The notes beneath the pieces were generated by a model. That model was not told the DNA's origin. It searched no databases and saw nothing but the letters and a program-made list of their open reading frames with translations. A program made the translations under genes and the position numbers. Of a stretch of 52,770 bases of DNA, positions 34,144 to 42,315 are shown one piece after another. How positions within the stretch are numbered: position 1 is the stretch's first letter; the number at the start of each line of letters is the position of its first letter. Source of the stretch: Roseofilum acuticapitatum BLCC-M154 (GTDB lineage Bacteria; Cyanobacteriota; Cyanobacteriia; Cyanobacteriales; Desertifilaceae); the NCBI RefSeq assembly GCF_030068475.1, contig NZ_JAQOSP010000053.1, positions 1-52,770 on the forward strand, written 5' to 3'.

Positions 34144-35448
34144 TTATTCCTTGACTGGCAACGTTACAGTAAAAGTAGTTCCTTCTCCGAGTTGCGAGGT
34201 AAAGCTTAGGGTTCCTTGATGTTTATCTTCAATAATTTCACGGGAAATAGCCAACCCTAATCCTGTACCTTTATTCACTCCTTTAGTCGTAAATAGATAA
34301 TCAAAGATTTTCTCTTTAATTTCCGGTTTCATGCCTATGCCATTATCGTGAATCTCAATTTTCACTTGATTGTTATCGCCATCATAACCGGTAGTAATCA
34401 CAATTTCATTGGGCTGATTTTGAATGTCTTGATAACTTTTGCCTTGATTAGAATCTTCTAGGGCATCAATAGCATTAGCTAACAGATTCATAAACACCTG
34501 ATTCAATTGTCCCGGATAACAGGGAATGGGGGGTAAATCACCATAGTTTTTAGTAATTTGAATTTCAGGTCGATAGTCTTTCGCTTTTAGGCGATGCCTG
34601 AGAATCATAATTGTACTGTCTATGCCATCATGACAGTTAAAGTCCACTTTTTGATCGCTATCAGCACGGGAAAAGGTACGCATCGATTGACTAATGTTAG
34701 TAATGCGATTGGTTCCTTCTTCCATCGATTTAAGGAGTTTGGGAAAATCTTGCTGTAAGTAGTCAAAGTCAATGGCTTCTAATTCCTCCAGAATGTCCTC
34801 ATCAGGTTGAGGATATTTGTCTTGATAGAGTTGAATCAGATTAATTAAGTCTTGGGCATAATTTTTGGCTTCGGCAATATTGCCCGCAATGAAGCCAACG
34901 GGATTATTAATTTCATGAACAATGCCCGCGACCAGTTGCCCTAAAGAGGACATTTTTTCAGTTAGAACCAATTGAGATTGGGCTTTTTTGAGTTCTGCGG
35001 TTCGTTCCTCAACTTTGTGTTCCAATGAAGCATTTACACTAGCGAGTTCTTGGGTGAGAGATTGTAATTTTAGATGTAAGTTAATGCGGGCTAAGACTTC
35101 TTCTTGTTGAAAGGGTTTGGTAATATAATCCACAGCTCCAGAACTGAGTCCTTTAACTTTATTATTGGCATCAGCTAAGGCAGTCATGAAAATAATGGGA
35201 ATCGTATTAATTTTGGGAGTCTCTTTGATGCGACGGCAGGTTTCAAAGCCATCGATTCCCGGCATCATGATATCGAGTAAAATTAAGTCGGGCTGGATAG
35301 AAGTGAGTTTTTCTAAGGCGTTTAAGCCATCTTTGGCGACTAATACCTTAAATCCTTCTTCTTTGAGAAAGTTGAATAAAACTTTGATATTCGTGGGATT
35401 GTCGTCAACCACTAGCAGGGTTTTTTGATCCAGAGAAGAAGTATTCAT
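34144..35448 (-). CDS. Receiver-histidine kinase (REC-coiled coil-HisKA-HATPase)
   Basis: A soluble 434-residue protein: receiver with VVDDNPTN, Asp59 in LLDIMMPGIDG and ITKPF; coiled coil (about 128-165); kinase core with GIVHEINNPVGFI (His178); HATPase with NLLANAIDAL, HDNGIGMKP and GTGLGLAIS. It is very close in layout and motifs to the product of 13164, including the run LEDSNQGKSYQDI where that protein has LDESNQGRTFQEI, so the two are recent paralogues. Its start lies 44 nt inside the upstream REC-GGDEF-EAL gene, suggesting coupled translation and a joint pathway linking phosphorylation to c-di-GMP. Confidence 0.92.
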   Translation of the reverse strand: MNTSSLDQKTLLVVDDNPTNIKVLFNFLKEEGFKVLVAKDGLNALEKLTSIQPDLILLDIMMPGIDGFETCRRIKETPKINTIPIIFMTALADANNKVKGLSSGAVDYITKPFQQEEVLARINLHLKLQSLTQELASVNASLEHKVEERTAELKKAQSQLVLTEKMSSLGQLVAGIVHEINNPVGFIAGNIAEAKNYAQDLINLIQLYQDKYPQPDEDILEELEAIDFDYLQQDFPKLLKSMEEGTNRITNISQSMRTFSRADSDQKVDFNCHDGIDSTIMILRHRLKAKDYRPEIQITKNYGDLPPIPCYPGQLNQVFMNLLANAIDALEDSNQGKSYQDIQNQPNEIVITTGYDGDNNQVKIEIHDNGIGMKPEIKEKIFDYLFTTKGVNKGTGLGLAISREIIEDKHQGTLSFTSQLGEGTTFTVTLPVKE

Positions 35449-37324
35449 AGGTCAATTCATGGGGTAATGTTTGAATAAAATTAGTGGCCGCTTCAGGATT
35501 TAGGGATTGGGAAAATAAGAAACCTTGGCCAAATTCGCACCCTATTTCTTGGACAATGTTCAGTTGTTGTTCAGTTTCTATGCCTTCAGCCACCAGATCC
35601 ATATCCAAATGATGAGCTAAGGAAATGATGGTTTGAATGATGGCTAAACCTTCTGCACTGTCGAGACGAGCAACAAAGCATCGGTCAATTTTTAGGGTAT
35701 CGACCGGAAAGGAATGCAGACGACTTAGGGAAGAGTAGCCTGTGCCAAAATCATCAATGCAAATTTTGATGCCTTGATGATGAATTTCTTCTAGGATTTT
35801 AGTGGGCATTCCTTCATTTTCTAAAAAGGCACTTTCGGTAACTTCGAGTTTGATTTGATGGGGTAAAATATCATATTCATTACAGATCGTTGTGAGGGTT
35901 TTGAGGATGTTAAAATTTTGAAGTTGTAAGGGGGAGAGATTGACATTAATGACTAAATTTTGGGTATGGGGAAATTGTTGATGCCATTGTTGGAGTTGTT
36001 TGCAGGCTAAGGTAAGCGCGATAAATCCTAGTTCTTCAATAAATCCAGTTTCTTCGGCTAGGTCAATAAAGTATCCGGGGAAAATGAGTCCCCGTTGAGG
36101 ATGTTGCCAGCGAATTAAGGCTTCAAAACCGACGAGTTGATGGCTATCAAGAGCAATAATGGGTTGATAGTGTAGCTCGAATTCATGATTGTGGATGGCT
36201 AAAGGTAATTCGGCTTCGAGTTGAATGCGTTGTAAGGCGCGAGATTGGAGTTGGGGGTTGAGGATGGAATACCCGGTTTTTCCGGCACGTTTGGCTTCTG
36301 ACATGACGATATCTGCATCGCGGAGAATGTCGGTCATTTGCTGATAACCGAGGATGGATGGAATGATGCCAATGCGAGCATGGAGGCAAATGGGGTAGTG
36401 ACCGATGGTAATAGGCGATCGCAAATGGTCTAGAATACGGTTGGCGATCGCCTCTAAATCCATATTTTCCTGTTTTTCTAGTATTAATAAGAACTTATCC
36501 CCCCCTAAACGAGCCACCTGTCCTCGTCCTCGCCAACATCCTAATAGCCGCTCGGCTACCACTTTCAGCACTCGATCCCCAATGCGATGGCCTAAATGAT
36601 CGTTGATACGCTTAAAATGTCCTAAATCCAAGAAAAAAATTCCATAATTAGTCTGATACAAACCAGAAAAATTATCTAACAATGTCGATAAATATTGAGT
36701 CACCCATAACCGATTATATAATCCCGTTAAATGATCGTGAGACGCTTCATAACTCAATTGCTCTTCCCTGGCTTGCAGTTGCTCTAAGGCAGATGAGAGT
36801 TCCTCAGTGCGCTCGATTACACGACTTTCTAAATCTTCATTTAAATGTTTTAATTGAGTTTCCGCTAATAGTCTGGCTTGAATTTCTTTGTGTAGTTGCT
36901 CATTCTTGTCTCGTAAATTTTGGGTTAAGGAGCGTAGCTTCAGATGGAGTTGAATCCGACTTAACACTTCTTCTTGATAGAAAGGTTTAGTAATGTAGTC
37001 TACCGCACCGAGTTTCAATCCCTTTACCTTATCTTCATTCTCGGATAAAGCGGTCATAAAAATGATCGGGATATCCTGAGTCTGGGGATTTCCTTGCAGT
37101 TGATGACACACCTCAAAACCACTGATTTCTGGCATCATCACATCCAACAGGATTAAATCTGGATGGGTTTGATATACTTTATCTAGGGCATTTTTGCCAT
37201 CTGTAGCCACTAATACCCTAAACCCTGCTTTTTTCAGCAAGTTAAATAGCACCCTGAGATTGTTGGTATTATCATCAACAATCAGAATCAGTCCAGATTG
37301 GGTTGTATGGGGTGGGTTAACCAT
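35405..37324 (-). CDS. Receiver-GGDEF-EAL protein (likely c-di-GMP phosphodiesterase)
   Basis: A 639-residue response regulator. The receiver has VDDN, Asp61 in LLDVMMPEISG and ITKPF. A coiled coil (about 130-190) precedes a GGDEF domain whose signature reads GGDKF (274-278) and whose first metal-loop reads LDLGHFK rather than LDLDHFK, so cyclase activity is doubtful. The EAL domain keeps EALIRW (401-406), NVNLSP, TESAF, DDFGTGYSSL, KIDRCFV and AEGIETEQQL, all residues expected of an active phosphodiesterase. The GGDEF part may serve as a GTP-sensing regulatory module, as in other GGDEF-EAL proteins. It is divergent from the TolC-family gene. Confidence 0.92.
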   Translation of the reverse strand: MVNPPHTTQSGLILIVDDNTNNLRVLFNLLKKAGFRVLVATDGKNALDKVYQTHPDLILLDVMMPEISGFEVCHQLQGNPQTQDIPIIFMTALSENEDKVKGLKLGAVDYITKPFYQEEVLSRIQLHLKLRSLTQNLRDKNEQLHKEIQARLLAETQLKHLNEDLESRVIERTEELSSALEQLQAREEQLSYEASHDHLTGLYNRLWVTQYLSTLLDNFSGLYQTNYGIFFLDLGHFKRINDHLGHRIGDRVLKVVAERLLGCWRGRGQVARLGGDKFLLILEKQENMDLEAIANRILDHLRSPITIGHYPICLHARIGIIPSILGYQQMTDILRDADIVMSEAKRAGKTGYSILNPQLQSRALQRIQLEAELPLAIHNHEFELHYQPIIALDSHQLVGFEALIRWQHPQRGLIFPGYFIDLAEETGFIEELGFIALTLACKQLQQWHQQFPHTQNLVINVNLSPLQLQNFNILKTLTTICNEYDILPHQIKLEVTESAFLENEGMPTKILEEIHHQGIKICIDDFGTGYSSLSRLHSFPVDTLKIDRCFVARLDSAEGLAIIQTIISLAHHLDMDLVAEGIETEQQLNIVQEIGCEFGQGFLFSQSLNPEAATNFIQTLPHELTYEYFFSGSKNPASG

Positions 37325-37504
37325 ATCTCCATATTGCGATCTCAGTGTTGGTGTACCTGACTGGTTGCTCTCTCAATCTGTACATTTCCTTTCTAATTTT
37401 GATTGTAGCATCATTATTTTTCTTTTATAGGCAAGGGATCTCCTGTTTTCCTCAAATTTAATTTCAGATTAAATTCACGTTAAAAATTTACCGAAAGACC
37501 CACT

Positions 37505-39037
37505 ATGAGCCGTTATCAATACTTGTTGAGCATCAGAAAAGGAATCACTCTCTTTATTGCCTCTGGATGGCTATTTACCTTATCTAGTCTAGGTTTTAGT
37601 GGCTTCCTTTCTGCTCAAGGAACTCCCCTCCCCAAGCAAAATGTTCACTCTGAACAGACTACTGAAAGAACACCCTTATCTTTGGCGATCGCCGATGTAG
37701 TACAATTAGTGATTGAAAATAACACAGAAATCAAAAACGCCTATCTCGATCGCATTTCTCAACGCCAAGATCTCGTGGTTGCCGAAGATAAATTTAACCC
37801 CAATATTACCCCTAGACTCTTACTTAACGCTCGTCGAGAATCCATTGGCCCCATTATTGCCCAAAGTGAAGGCTTAGACCTTGGTGCATCCCTAAATACC
37901 CAACTCCCTATCGGCAGTGAAATTACTCTAAACTGGAGAACTTTACGCCGTTTTGAACGACAATATAGTGCCACCGATCCCTTCGATCGAAGGACATTAA
38001 ATCATGAAATTCAACTGCAATTCAAACAGCCCTTATTGCGAGGTTCAGGGGTTGAAGTTAATCAAGCATCTATTGAGCGTGCCCGATTGAGGAATCAAGT
38101 GCAAATTTTAGAAGTGCAATCCACATTAATGGATAAAGTCACTGAATCTATTTTATTATATCGTCAACTTTTTCAACGTCAAGAAGAACTGAAAATTGCC
38201 CAATTAACCCTAGAAAACTCCCGCCGTCTTCTAGAAGTCACTGAAGCTTTAATTGAGGCAGGAAAACGGGCCCCAGTAGAGCGTATTCAAGGAGCAGCAG
38301 ATGTAGCCAATCAAGAACTCAATGTTTTAGATGCTCAAAATGCTTTAGATGCAGCTCGATTGCAATTGTTAAATCTATTAGAACTCGATCAAAATTTAGC
38401 GATTGTGGCTCAACCCCCCAATCTAGAAAATCGACCCATATTAGAGATCCAAGAATTATTGGCTTTAGCCCTACAAAATAGCCCTACCTACTTGGTCGCA
38501 CAACTCAACCAAGAAATCGCTAACTATGATTTCATAGAAGCAGCAGATGAACGGCGATGGAATTTAGATTTAGAGGCAGATTATAATTGGCTTCCTAGTA
38601 ATTTAATTGACACTCGATCCGATCTTAGTCTCGCCTTGACCTTGAGTAAAACTTGGGGAGATTTGCAGCCCGAACAGCGCTTTCAACAAAGCCAAGTTAA
38701 CGTGAACAAAACTCAAAATACTCTCGATCAAATCTATTCTAGCTTGAATATTGATCTGAATAATTTAATCCGCAATATTCAACTCACTTGGGAACAGTTT
38801 GAGCAATCTAAAAGTAGAACTCAGTTGGTGCAAGAGCAACTGGAAGCAGAAGAAATTAAACTACGTTTGGGCATTGAAGGGACATCCCTAACCGATATTA
38901 TTCGTTTTCAAAATGATTTAGCCCAGGCTCAACAAAATGAATTACGAATTTTAATTCAGTATCTTGATGCTTTAACTCGTCTGGATCGGAGTGTGGGAAT
39001 TACCTTAGAGCGGTGGAATTTAAATCCAGAAATTTAG
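37505..39037 (+). CDS. TolC-family outer membrane efflux protein
   Basis: A 510-residue outer membrane channel component. A signal peptide (about 1-38, hydrophobic ITLFIASGWLFTLSSLGFSGF then SAQG) is followed by two outer membrane efflux repeats. These have long helices (LSLAIADVVQLVIENNTEIK at about 57-76, and a second at about 320-345). TolC-type proteins pair with an inner-membrane pump and adaptor, neither of which is here, so the exported substrate is unknown. It faces a c-di-GMP phosphodiesterase gene across a 180-nt divergent region, compatible with a role in secretion or biofilm matrix export, which is inference only. Confidence 0.88.
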   Translation: MSRYQYLLSIRKGITLFIASGWLFTLSSLGFSGFLSAQGTPLPKQNVHSEQTTERTPLSLAIADVVQLVIENNTEIKNAYLDRISQRQDLVVAEDKFNPNITPRLLLNARRESIGPIIAQSEGLDLGASLNTQLPIGSEITLNWRTLRRFERQYSATDPFDRRTLNHEIQLQFKQPLLRGSGVEVNQASIERARLRNQVQILEVQSTLMDKVTESILLYRQLFQRQEELKIAQLTLENSRRLLEVTEALIEAGKRAPVERIQGAADVANQELNVLDAQNALDAARLQLLNLLELDQNLAIVAQPPNLENRPILEIQELLALALQNSPTYLVAQLNQEIANYDFIEAADERRWNLDLEADYNWLPSNLIDTRSDLSLALTLSKTWGDLQPEQRFQQSQVNVNKTQNTLDQIYSSLNIDLNNLIRNIQLTWEQFEQSKSRTQLVQEQLEAEEIKLRLGIEGTSLTDIIRFQNDLAQAQQNELRILIQYLDALTRLDRSVGITLERWNLNPEI

Positions 39038-39342
39038 TAATTTTTTAGGTAATTAGTGGTTATATCTGAAGTGAACTGAGCTAGAATCTTAACCCAAGAG
39101 ATGCTGGCTTTATCCTCTTAGATTGTCAATCCCTGAGAGAAGTGTTAAGATAAGAGCAAAAGAATCTACATCTTAGCCCCTCTTCCTGTAAAGGAAATCT
39201 TCTAACATCAAAAACAATACTGATTGAACTCCAAGTTCATGAACCCTTAATTATTTAGATTCGCTTAACAAGTTATGGAATTTAACCCAGTTCTGGGGAA
39301 AGAGAGATTTCAAAACTTGAAGATCGAAGGAGAGAACCAGTA
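39038..39342. other. 305-nt spacer upstream of GAF-GGDEF gene
   Basis: AT-rich with no gene, RNA or repeat recognised beyond a short inverted pair, GAACT-CCA-AGTTC, near 39227. A good ribosome-binding site, GAAGGAGAG, precedes the next start at 39343. It probably holds that gene's promoter. Confidence 0.5.
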
Positions 39343-40845
39343 ATGAATTGTCTATTTAATCAAATTTTAAGCCTTAAATATAAAGTAACTTATGCGATTG
39401 TTAATTCAGAATTTTCGATCGTAGATGCTGACGATAATTTTAACTGTGTTTTTCCGGAAATCTCTCTTGAGGTTGGTGGCGATCTTCGGGAAAAGTTTCT
39501 GTTTTTAAGATCTGTGAATTTAGAGAAATTGCTCGCCAACCCATCAGTAGAGAAAGAAGGCTATTTAGGTGAGAATTACCTCAAGATCACTCTGATGGCA
39601 ATTCCGAATCAGCAAGAAGCTAAGGGGGAAGCGGAATACTTGGTAATGATTGAAGATCAAACTCAATCCGATCGCAGGGAAGAGCAACTCAACCAACAAA
39701 ACCAAGCCGATCGCCTCTTACGAGAGATGATTGAAAAGATCCGTCAATCTGTGGAGCTGGAAGAAATACTGCAATTAACGGTCGATCGACTGCAAACTTT
39801 CTTGGGATTAGACCGAGCCTTTATCTACTATTTTAATCCAGATTGGAGCGGTACAGTGGTGGTTGAAGCCTTAAATTCAACTTGTAATTCTATTTTGGAT
39901 CAGCCCATTGAACAGTTTTACACTAAAGACCAAGTGAGCCTCTATCAAGAAGGACAATGGAGCCAAATCAACACTCTAGAAATGGCTGAACTCCCAGAAA
40001 CTGAGCGAGAATTTCTGAGTAAGCTGGAAGTGCGATCGCAATTAGTTTTTCCCATTCAACTGGGAATTCCCTTAACCCAACCCACCCAAAACACCTTTAA
40101 ATTAGGTCAGTCCAATTTACCCATCGCCCCCCATCACCATCACCTCTATGATAGCTATCTTTGGGGGCTGCTCATCGTCCATCAATGCCATCAATGCCGA
40201 ACCTGGGAACCCTGGGAAACTGAACTGCTTAAAGATATCAGTCATCATCTCAGCATTGCCATTCAACAGTCCCAACTCTACGAACAACTCAAAGAAGCCA
40301 ACCAAGAACTCAAACAACTGGCAGCCTCCGATAGCCTCACCCAACTATATAATCGTCGCCGTTTCGAGCAAGTGCTGCAACAAGAATGGCGAAGACTGGG
40401 CAGGGAGCGATCGCCCCTCGGACTCATTCTTTGTGATATAGATTACTTCCGACTCTACAACGAAGCCTACGGTTACTTAAGCGGTGACTTTTGCCTGCAA
40501 CTGATTGCTGATGCCGTGCGCGAAGCCCTCAAACGGCCCGCCGACCTCGTGGCTCGGTATGGCGCAGAAGAATTTGCCGTCCTCCTCCCCAATACCGACC
40601 TTTCCGGCAGCGCCCATGTTGCCCATATGATTCAAAACAACATCATCAACCTCGATCTAGAACACAAAACCTCCCCCGTCGCCCCCCACGTTACCCTCAG
40701 TATGGGAGTAGCAGCCCTCATCCCCCGTATCGAGACCCAACCCCAATTCCTCCTGGAACTTGCCCGCTATGTTCTCGACCAAGCCAAACGCAACGGCCGT
40801 AACCAAATTGTGGCCGCCAATTCCTCCGTGCTGCTCGACTTTTAG
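39343..40845 (+). CDS. GAF-GGDEF protein (probable diguanylate cyclase)
   Basis: A 500-residue soluble protein. The N-terminal part (1-105) is weakly PAS-like. A coiled coil at about 108-135 precedes a GAF domain (about 130-320) and a GGDEF domain from about 335 (SDSLTQLYNRRRFEQVL, ILCDIDYFRLYNEAYG). The signature at 407-411 is GAEEF, a variant of GGDEF/GGEEF whose activity cannot be assumed. No RxxD inhibitory site is obvious five residues upstream. The GAF region starts like cyanobacterial photosensor GAFs (LQTFLGLDRAFIYYFNPDWSG) and contains HHHHLYDSYLWGLLIVHQCH but no clear Asp-x-Cys-Phe bilin motif. Light or redox sensing is possible but unproven. Confidence 0.88.
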   Translation: MNCLFNQILSLKYKVTYAIVNSEFSIVDADDNFNCVFPEISLEVGGDLREKFLFLRSVNLEKLLANPSVEKEGYLGENYLKITLMAIPNQQEAKGEAEYLVMIEDQTQSDRREEQLNQQNQADRLLREMIEKIRQSVELEEILQLTVDRLQTFLGLDRAFIYYFNPDWSGTVVVEALNSTCNSILDQPIEQFYTKDQVSLYQEGQWSQINTLEMAELPETEREFLSKLEVRSQLVFPIQLGIPLTQPTQNTFKLGQSNLPIAPHHHHLYDSYLWGLLIVHQCHQCRTWEPWETELLKDISHHLSIAIQQSQLYEQLKEANQELKQLAASDSLTQLYNRRRFEQVLQQEWRRLGRERSPLGLILCDIDYFRLYNEAYGYLSGDFCLQLIADAVREALKRPADLVARYGAEEFAVLLPNTDLSGSAHVAHMIQNNIINLDLEHKTSPVAPHVTLSMGVAALIPRIETQPQFLLELARYVLDQAKRNGRNQIVAANSSVLLDF

Positions 40846-40897
40846 CCAGAACCGGTAAACTAGAAAAAGTATTGAGTTAACTCCTAAACACTCCCCT

Positions 40898-41125
40898 ATG
40901 CTAAAGCGCTCTTCCGTAGACAACCAAGAATTAATGCGTCGTGCTGAAGAACTCATTAGTGCTGCATCCAATCGCTATCGGATTACAGTACAAGTAGCCC
41001 ATCGCGCCCAACGTCGCCGCTACGAAGAATTTGATAGCCTCGATGATCCGAAAATGAAACCCGTCATTCGAGCCGTAATCGAAATGTCAGATGAGTTAAC
41101 CCAACCCGAAATCATTGGTGAATGA
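40898..41125 (+). CDS. rpoZ: DNA-directed RNA polymerase omega subunit
   Basis: A 75-residue assembly subunit of RNA polymerase, binding the beta-prime chain. The cyanobacterial form is recognisable from [33 protein letters not shown] and [19 protein letters not shown]. Its stop overlaps the start of the next gene by 4 nt (ATGA), indicating coupled translation. Confidence 0.95.
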   Translation: MLKRSSVDNQELMRRAEELISAASNRYRITVQVAHRAQRRRYEEFDSLDDPKMKPVIRAVIEMSDELTQPEIIGE

Positions 41126-41604
41126 AACAAGGACGATTTTTGGTCATCGGTTTAGCTGTACTAGGGCTGATGGTGTTCTCCTTCATGCCCTTACAGCCGT
41201 TCCATTCTCCAGCCGCCTTAGCCCAGAGTCGGATTCGATCTAGGGATCTGTGGCGGTTGGTGTATGAACAACTCCCCGACTTCCCCCTTGAAAATGATTA
41301 CGTCAGCACATTGACTGGGGAAGTTAACCCAGACAATACCCTAGTCGAGAGGCTGATTCGTTATCATCTCTATGTTAAAAAACGCACGCCCCTCTATCGA
41401 TTAGATTGGAAGTTAACCCTAGCCGATTATTTGGGAGCGAATGAGATTATGTACGAAGAGAGTTATCCTAGTGCAGATGTGTTGACGGAAAATCCCTTCA
41501 AGAGAGACCGTCAAGCTGTGGAAAATTTGACGCGATCGCAACGGGACGCTTTAATTGATGTCCTCGTTAGTCTTTATAATCCCCAAAACCCACAGCGTGA
41601 TTAA
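41122..41604 (+). CDS. Secreted/periplasmic hypothetical protein downstream of rpoZ
   Basis: A 160-residue product with a signal peptide: basic MKQGR, a hydrophobic run ([17 protein letters not shown]), and a likely Ala-Leu-Ala cleavage site near residues 33-35 (AALAQS). The mature part has no family I recognise, but contains the pattern [15 protein letters not shown] and [29 protein letters not shown], which looks like a conserved cyanobacterial protein. The ATGA overlap with rpoZ and overlap with the DUF1818 gene argue for a three-gene unit. Function unknown. Confidence 0.82.
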   Translation: MKQGRFLVIGLAVLGLMVFSFMPLQPFHSPAALAQSRIRSRDLWRLVYEQLPDFPLENDYVSTLTGEVNPDNTLVERLIRYHLYVKKRTPLYRLDWKLTLADYLGANEIMYEESYPSADVLTENPFKRDRQAVENLTRSQRDALIDVLVSLYNPQNPQRD

Positions 41605-41953
41605 GCAAGGACTCCAATGGCGCGTTGGCTGGAAACCTGAAGCCTCAGCATATCCCGCTTTACTCGGTGGTGCAGATTGGGCGATCGAACTGACTGCCCC
41701 AGAACTACAAGAATTTCAGAACCTCTTGCAACACCTGATCCACAGCCTAGAGCAAATCGCCCCCGAACTGATGGACGAAGAAAAAATAACCTGTGAAGCC
41801 GAAGGTCGTCTTCTGTGGATGGAAGTTCAAGGTTACCCCCATAGCTTTAGCCTCCATTTCATCCTCAACACCGGTCGTAGAGCCGAAGGAAGTTGGCCGG
41901 CAACCGTCACTCCAGAAGTAATTCAAGCTTTAAATACCTTAGAGGGGTTTTAA
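41597..41953 (+). CDS. DUF1818 family protein
   Basis: A cyanobacterial and plant-type protein of unknown function. From GTG 41597 (first residues [15 protein letters not shown] after the start) it is 118 residues, matching the family length. An in-frame ATG at 41555 would add 14 residues and a 50-nt overlap with the upstream gene. Conserved features visible are IKQGxxWRxGW, GGADWAIELTAPE, the central Glu-rich segment (MDEEKITCEAEGRLLWMEVQG) and the ending GRRAEGSWPATVTPEVIQAL. Position after rpoZ is worth noting but gives no function. Confidence 0.85.
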   Translation: MIKQGLQWRVGWKPEASAYPALLGGADWAIELTAPELQEFQNLLQHLIHSLEQIAPELMDEEKITCEAEGRLLWMEVQGYPHSFSLHFILNTGRRAEGSWPATVTPEVIQALNTLEGF

Positions 41954-41989
41954 TTTTCAAAATCCTGTGTTATGATGAAAATCTGTGAC

Positions 41990-42063
41990 CGGGGCGTAGC
42001 GCAGCTTGGTAGCGCACCACTTTGGGGTAGTGGGGGTCGTGGGTTCAAATCCCGCCGCTCCGA
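41990..42063 (+). tRNA. trnP-GGG: tRNA-Pro (anticodon GGG)
   Basis: 74 nt, no encoded CCA. Acceptor CGGGGCG/CGCTCCG with discriminator A, D-arm GCGC/GCGC, anticodon arm CCACT-TTGGGGT-AGTGG (GGG at 42023-42025), and T-arm GTGGG-TTCAAAT-CCCGC. It lies 36 nt after the DUF1818 gene and is followed by the third copy of the tRNA-adjacent element. Confidence 0.96.
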
Positions 42064-42091
42064 TTGATTAAAAAGGCTTGTATGGCAGAGT

Positions 42092-42180
42092 TTTCACCCT
42101 CGACCGCCACTCCCAAAAGGGATGCCTGCACCTAAATTCACCATAGCACTCCCCCCAATGGGGGTCAAGTAACTAGGTCA
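42092..42180 (+). repeat. tRNA-adjacent antisense element, copy P (Pro)
   Basis: Begins TTTCACC 28 nt after tRNA-Pro. Bases 42097-42121 align, with two single-base gaps and four substitutions, to the reverse complement of tRNA bases 42017-42043 (anticodon arm through start of the T-stem). The tail reads GCCTGCACCTAAATTCACC, a C/G hairpin (42152-42156 with 42060 plus 100 to 42164, loop AAT), then GTCAAGTAACTAGGTCA ending at 42180, 117 nt past the tRNA. It is the most diverged of the three copies. Confidence 0.7.
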
Positions 42181-42204
42181 TGGGGTAAGATATAAATAGA
42201 TATC

Positions 42205-42255
42205 CTCTATGACCACCATAGAGAACCACCATGGCCCTGAATTTTGTATTCAGGG
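42205..42255 (+). promoter_or_regulatory. Two leader hairpins upstream of purine permease
   Basis: CTCTATG/CATAGAG (42205-42223, 5-nt loop) and CCCTGAAT/ATTCAGGG (42235-42255, 5-nt loop) lie in tandem about 60-110 nt before the permease start. They could form a structured 5' leader. The sequence does not match the purine riboswitch core that I know, so no class is claimed. Confidence 0.45.
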
Positions 42256-42315
42256 TTGCTCTGTAGGAGGGGAGACAGTGGTATGGTGTGGGCGAAATGC
42301 TTAGTTTGAACATTT

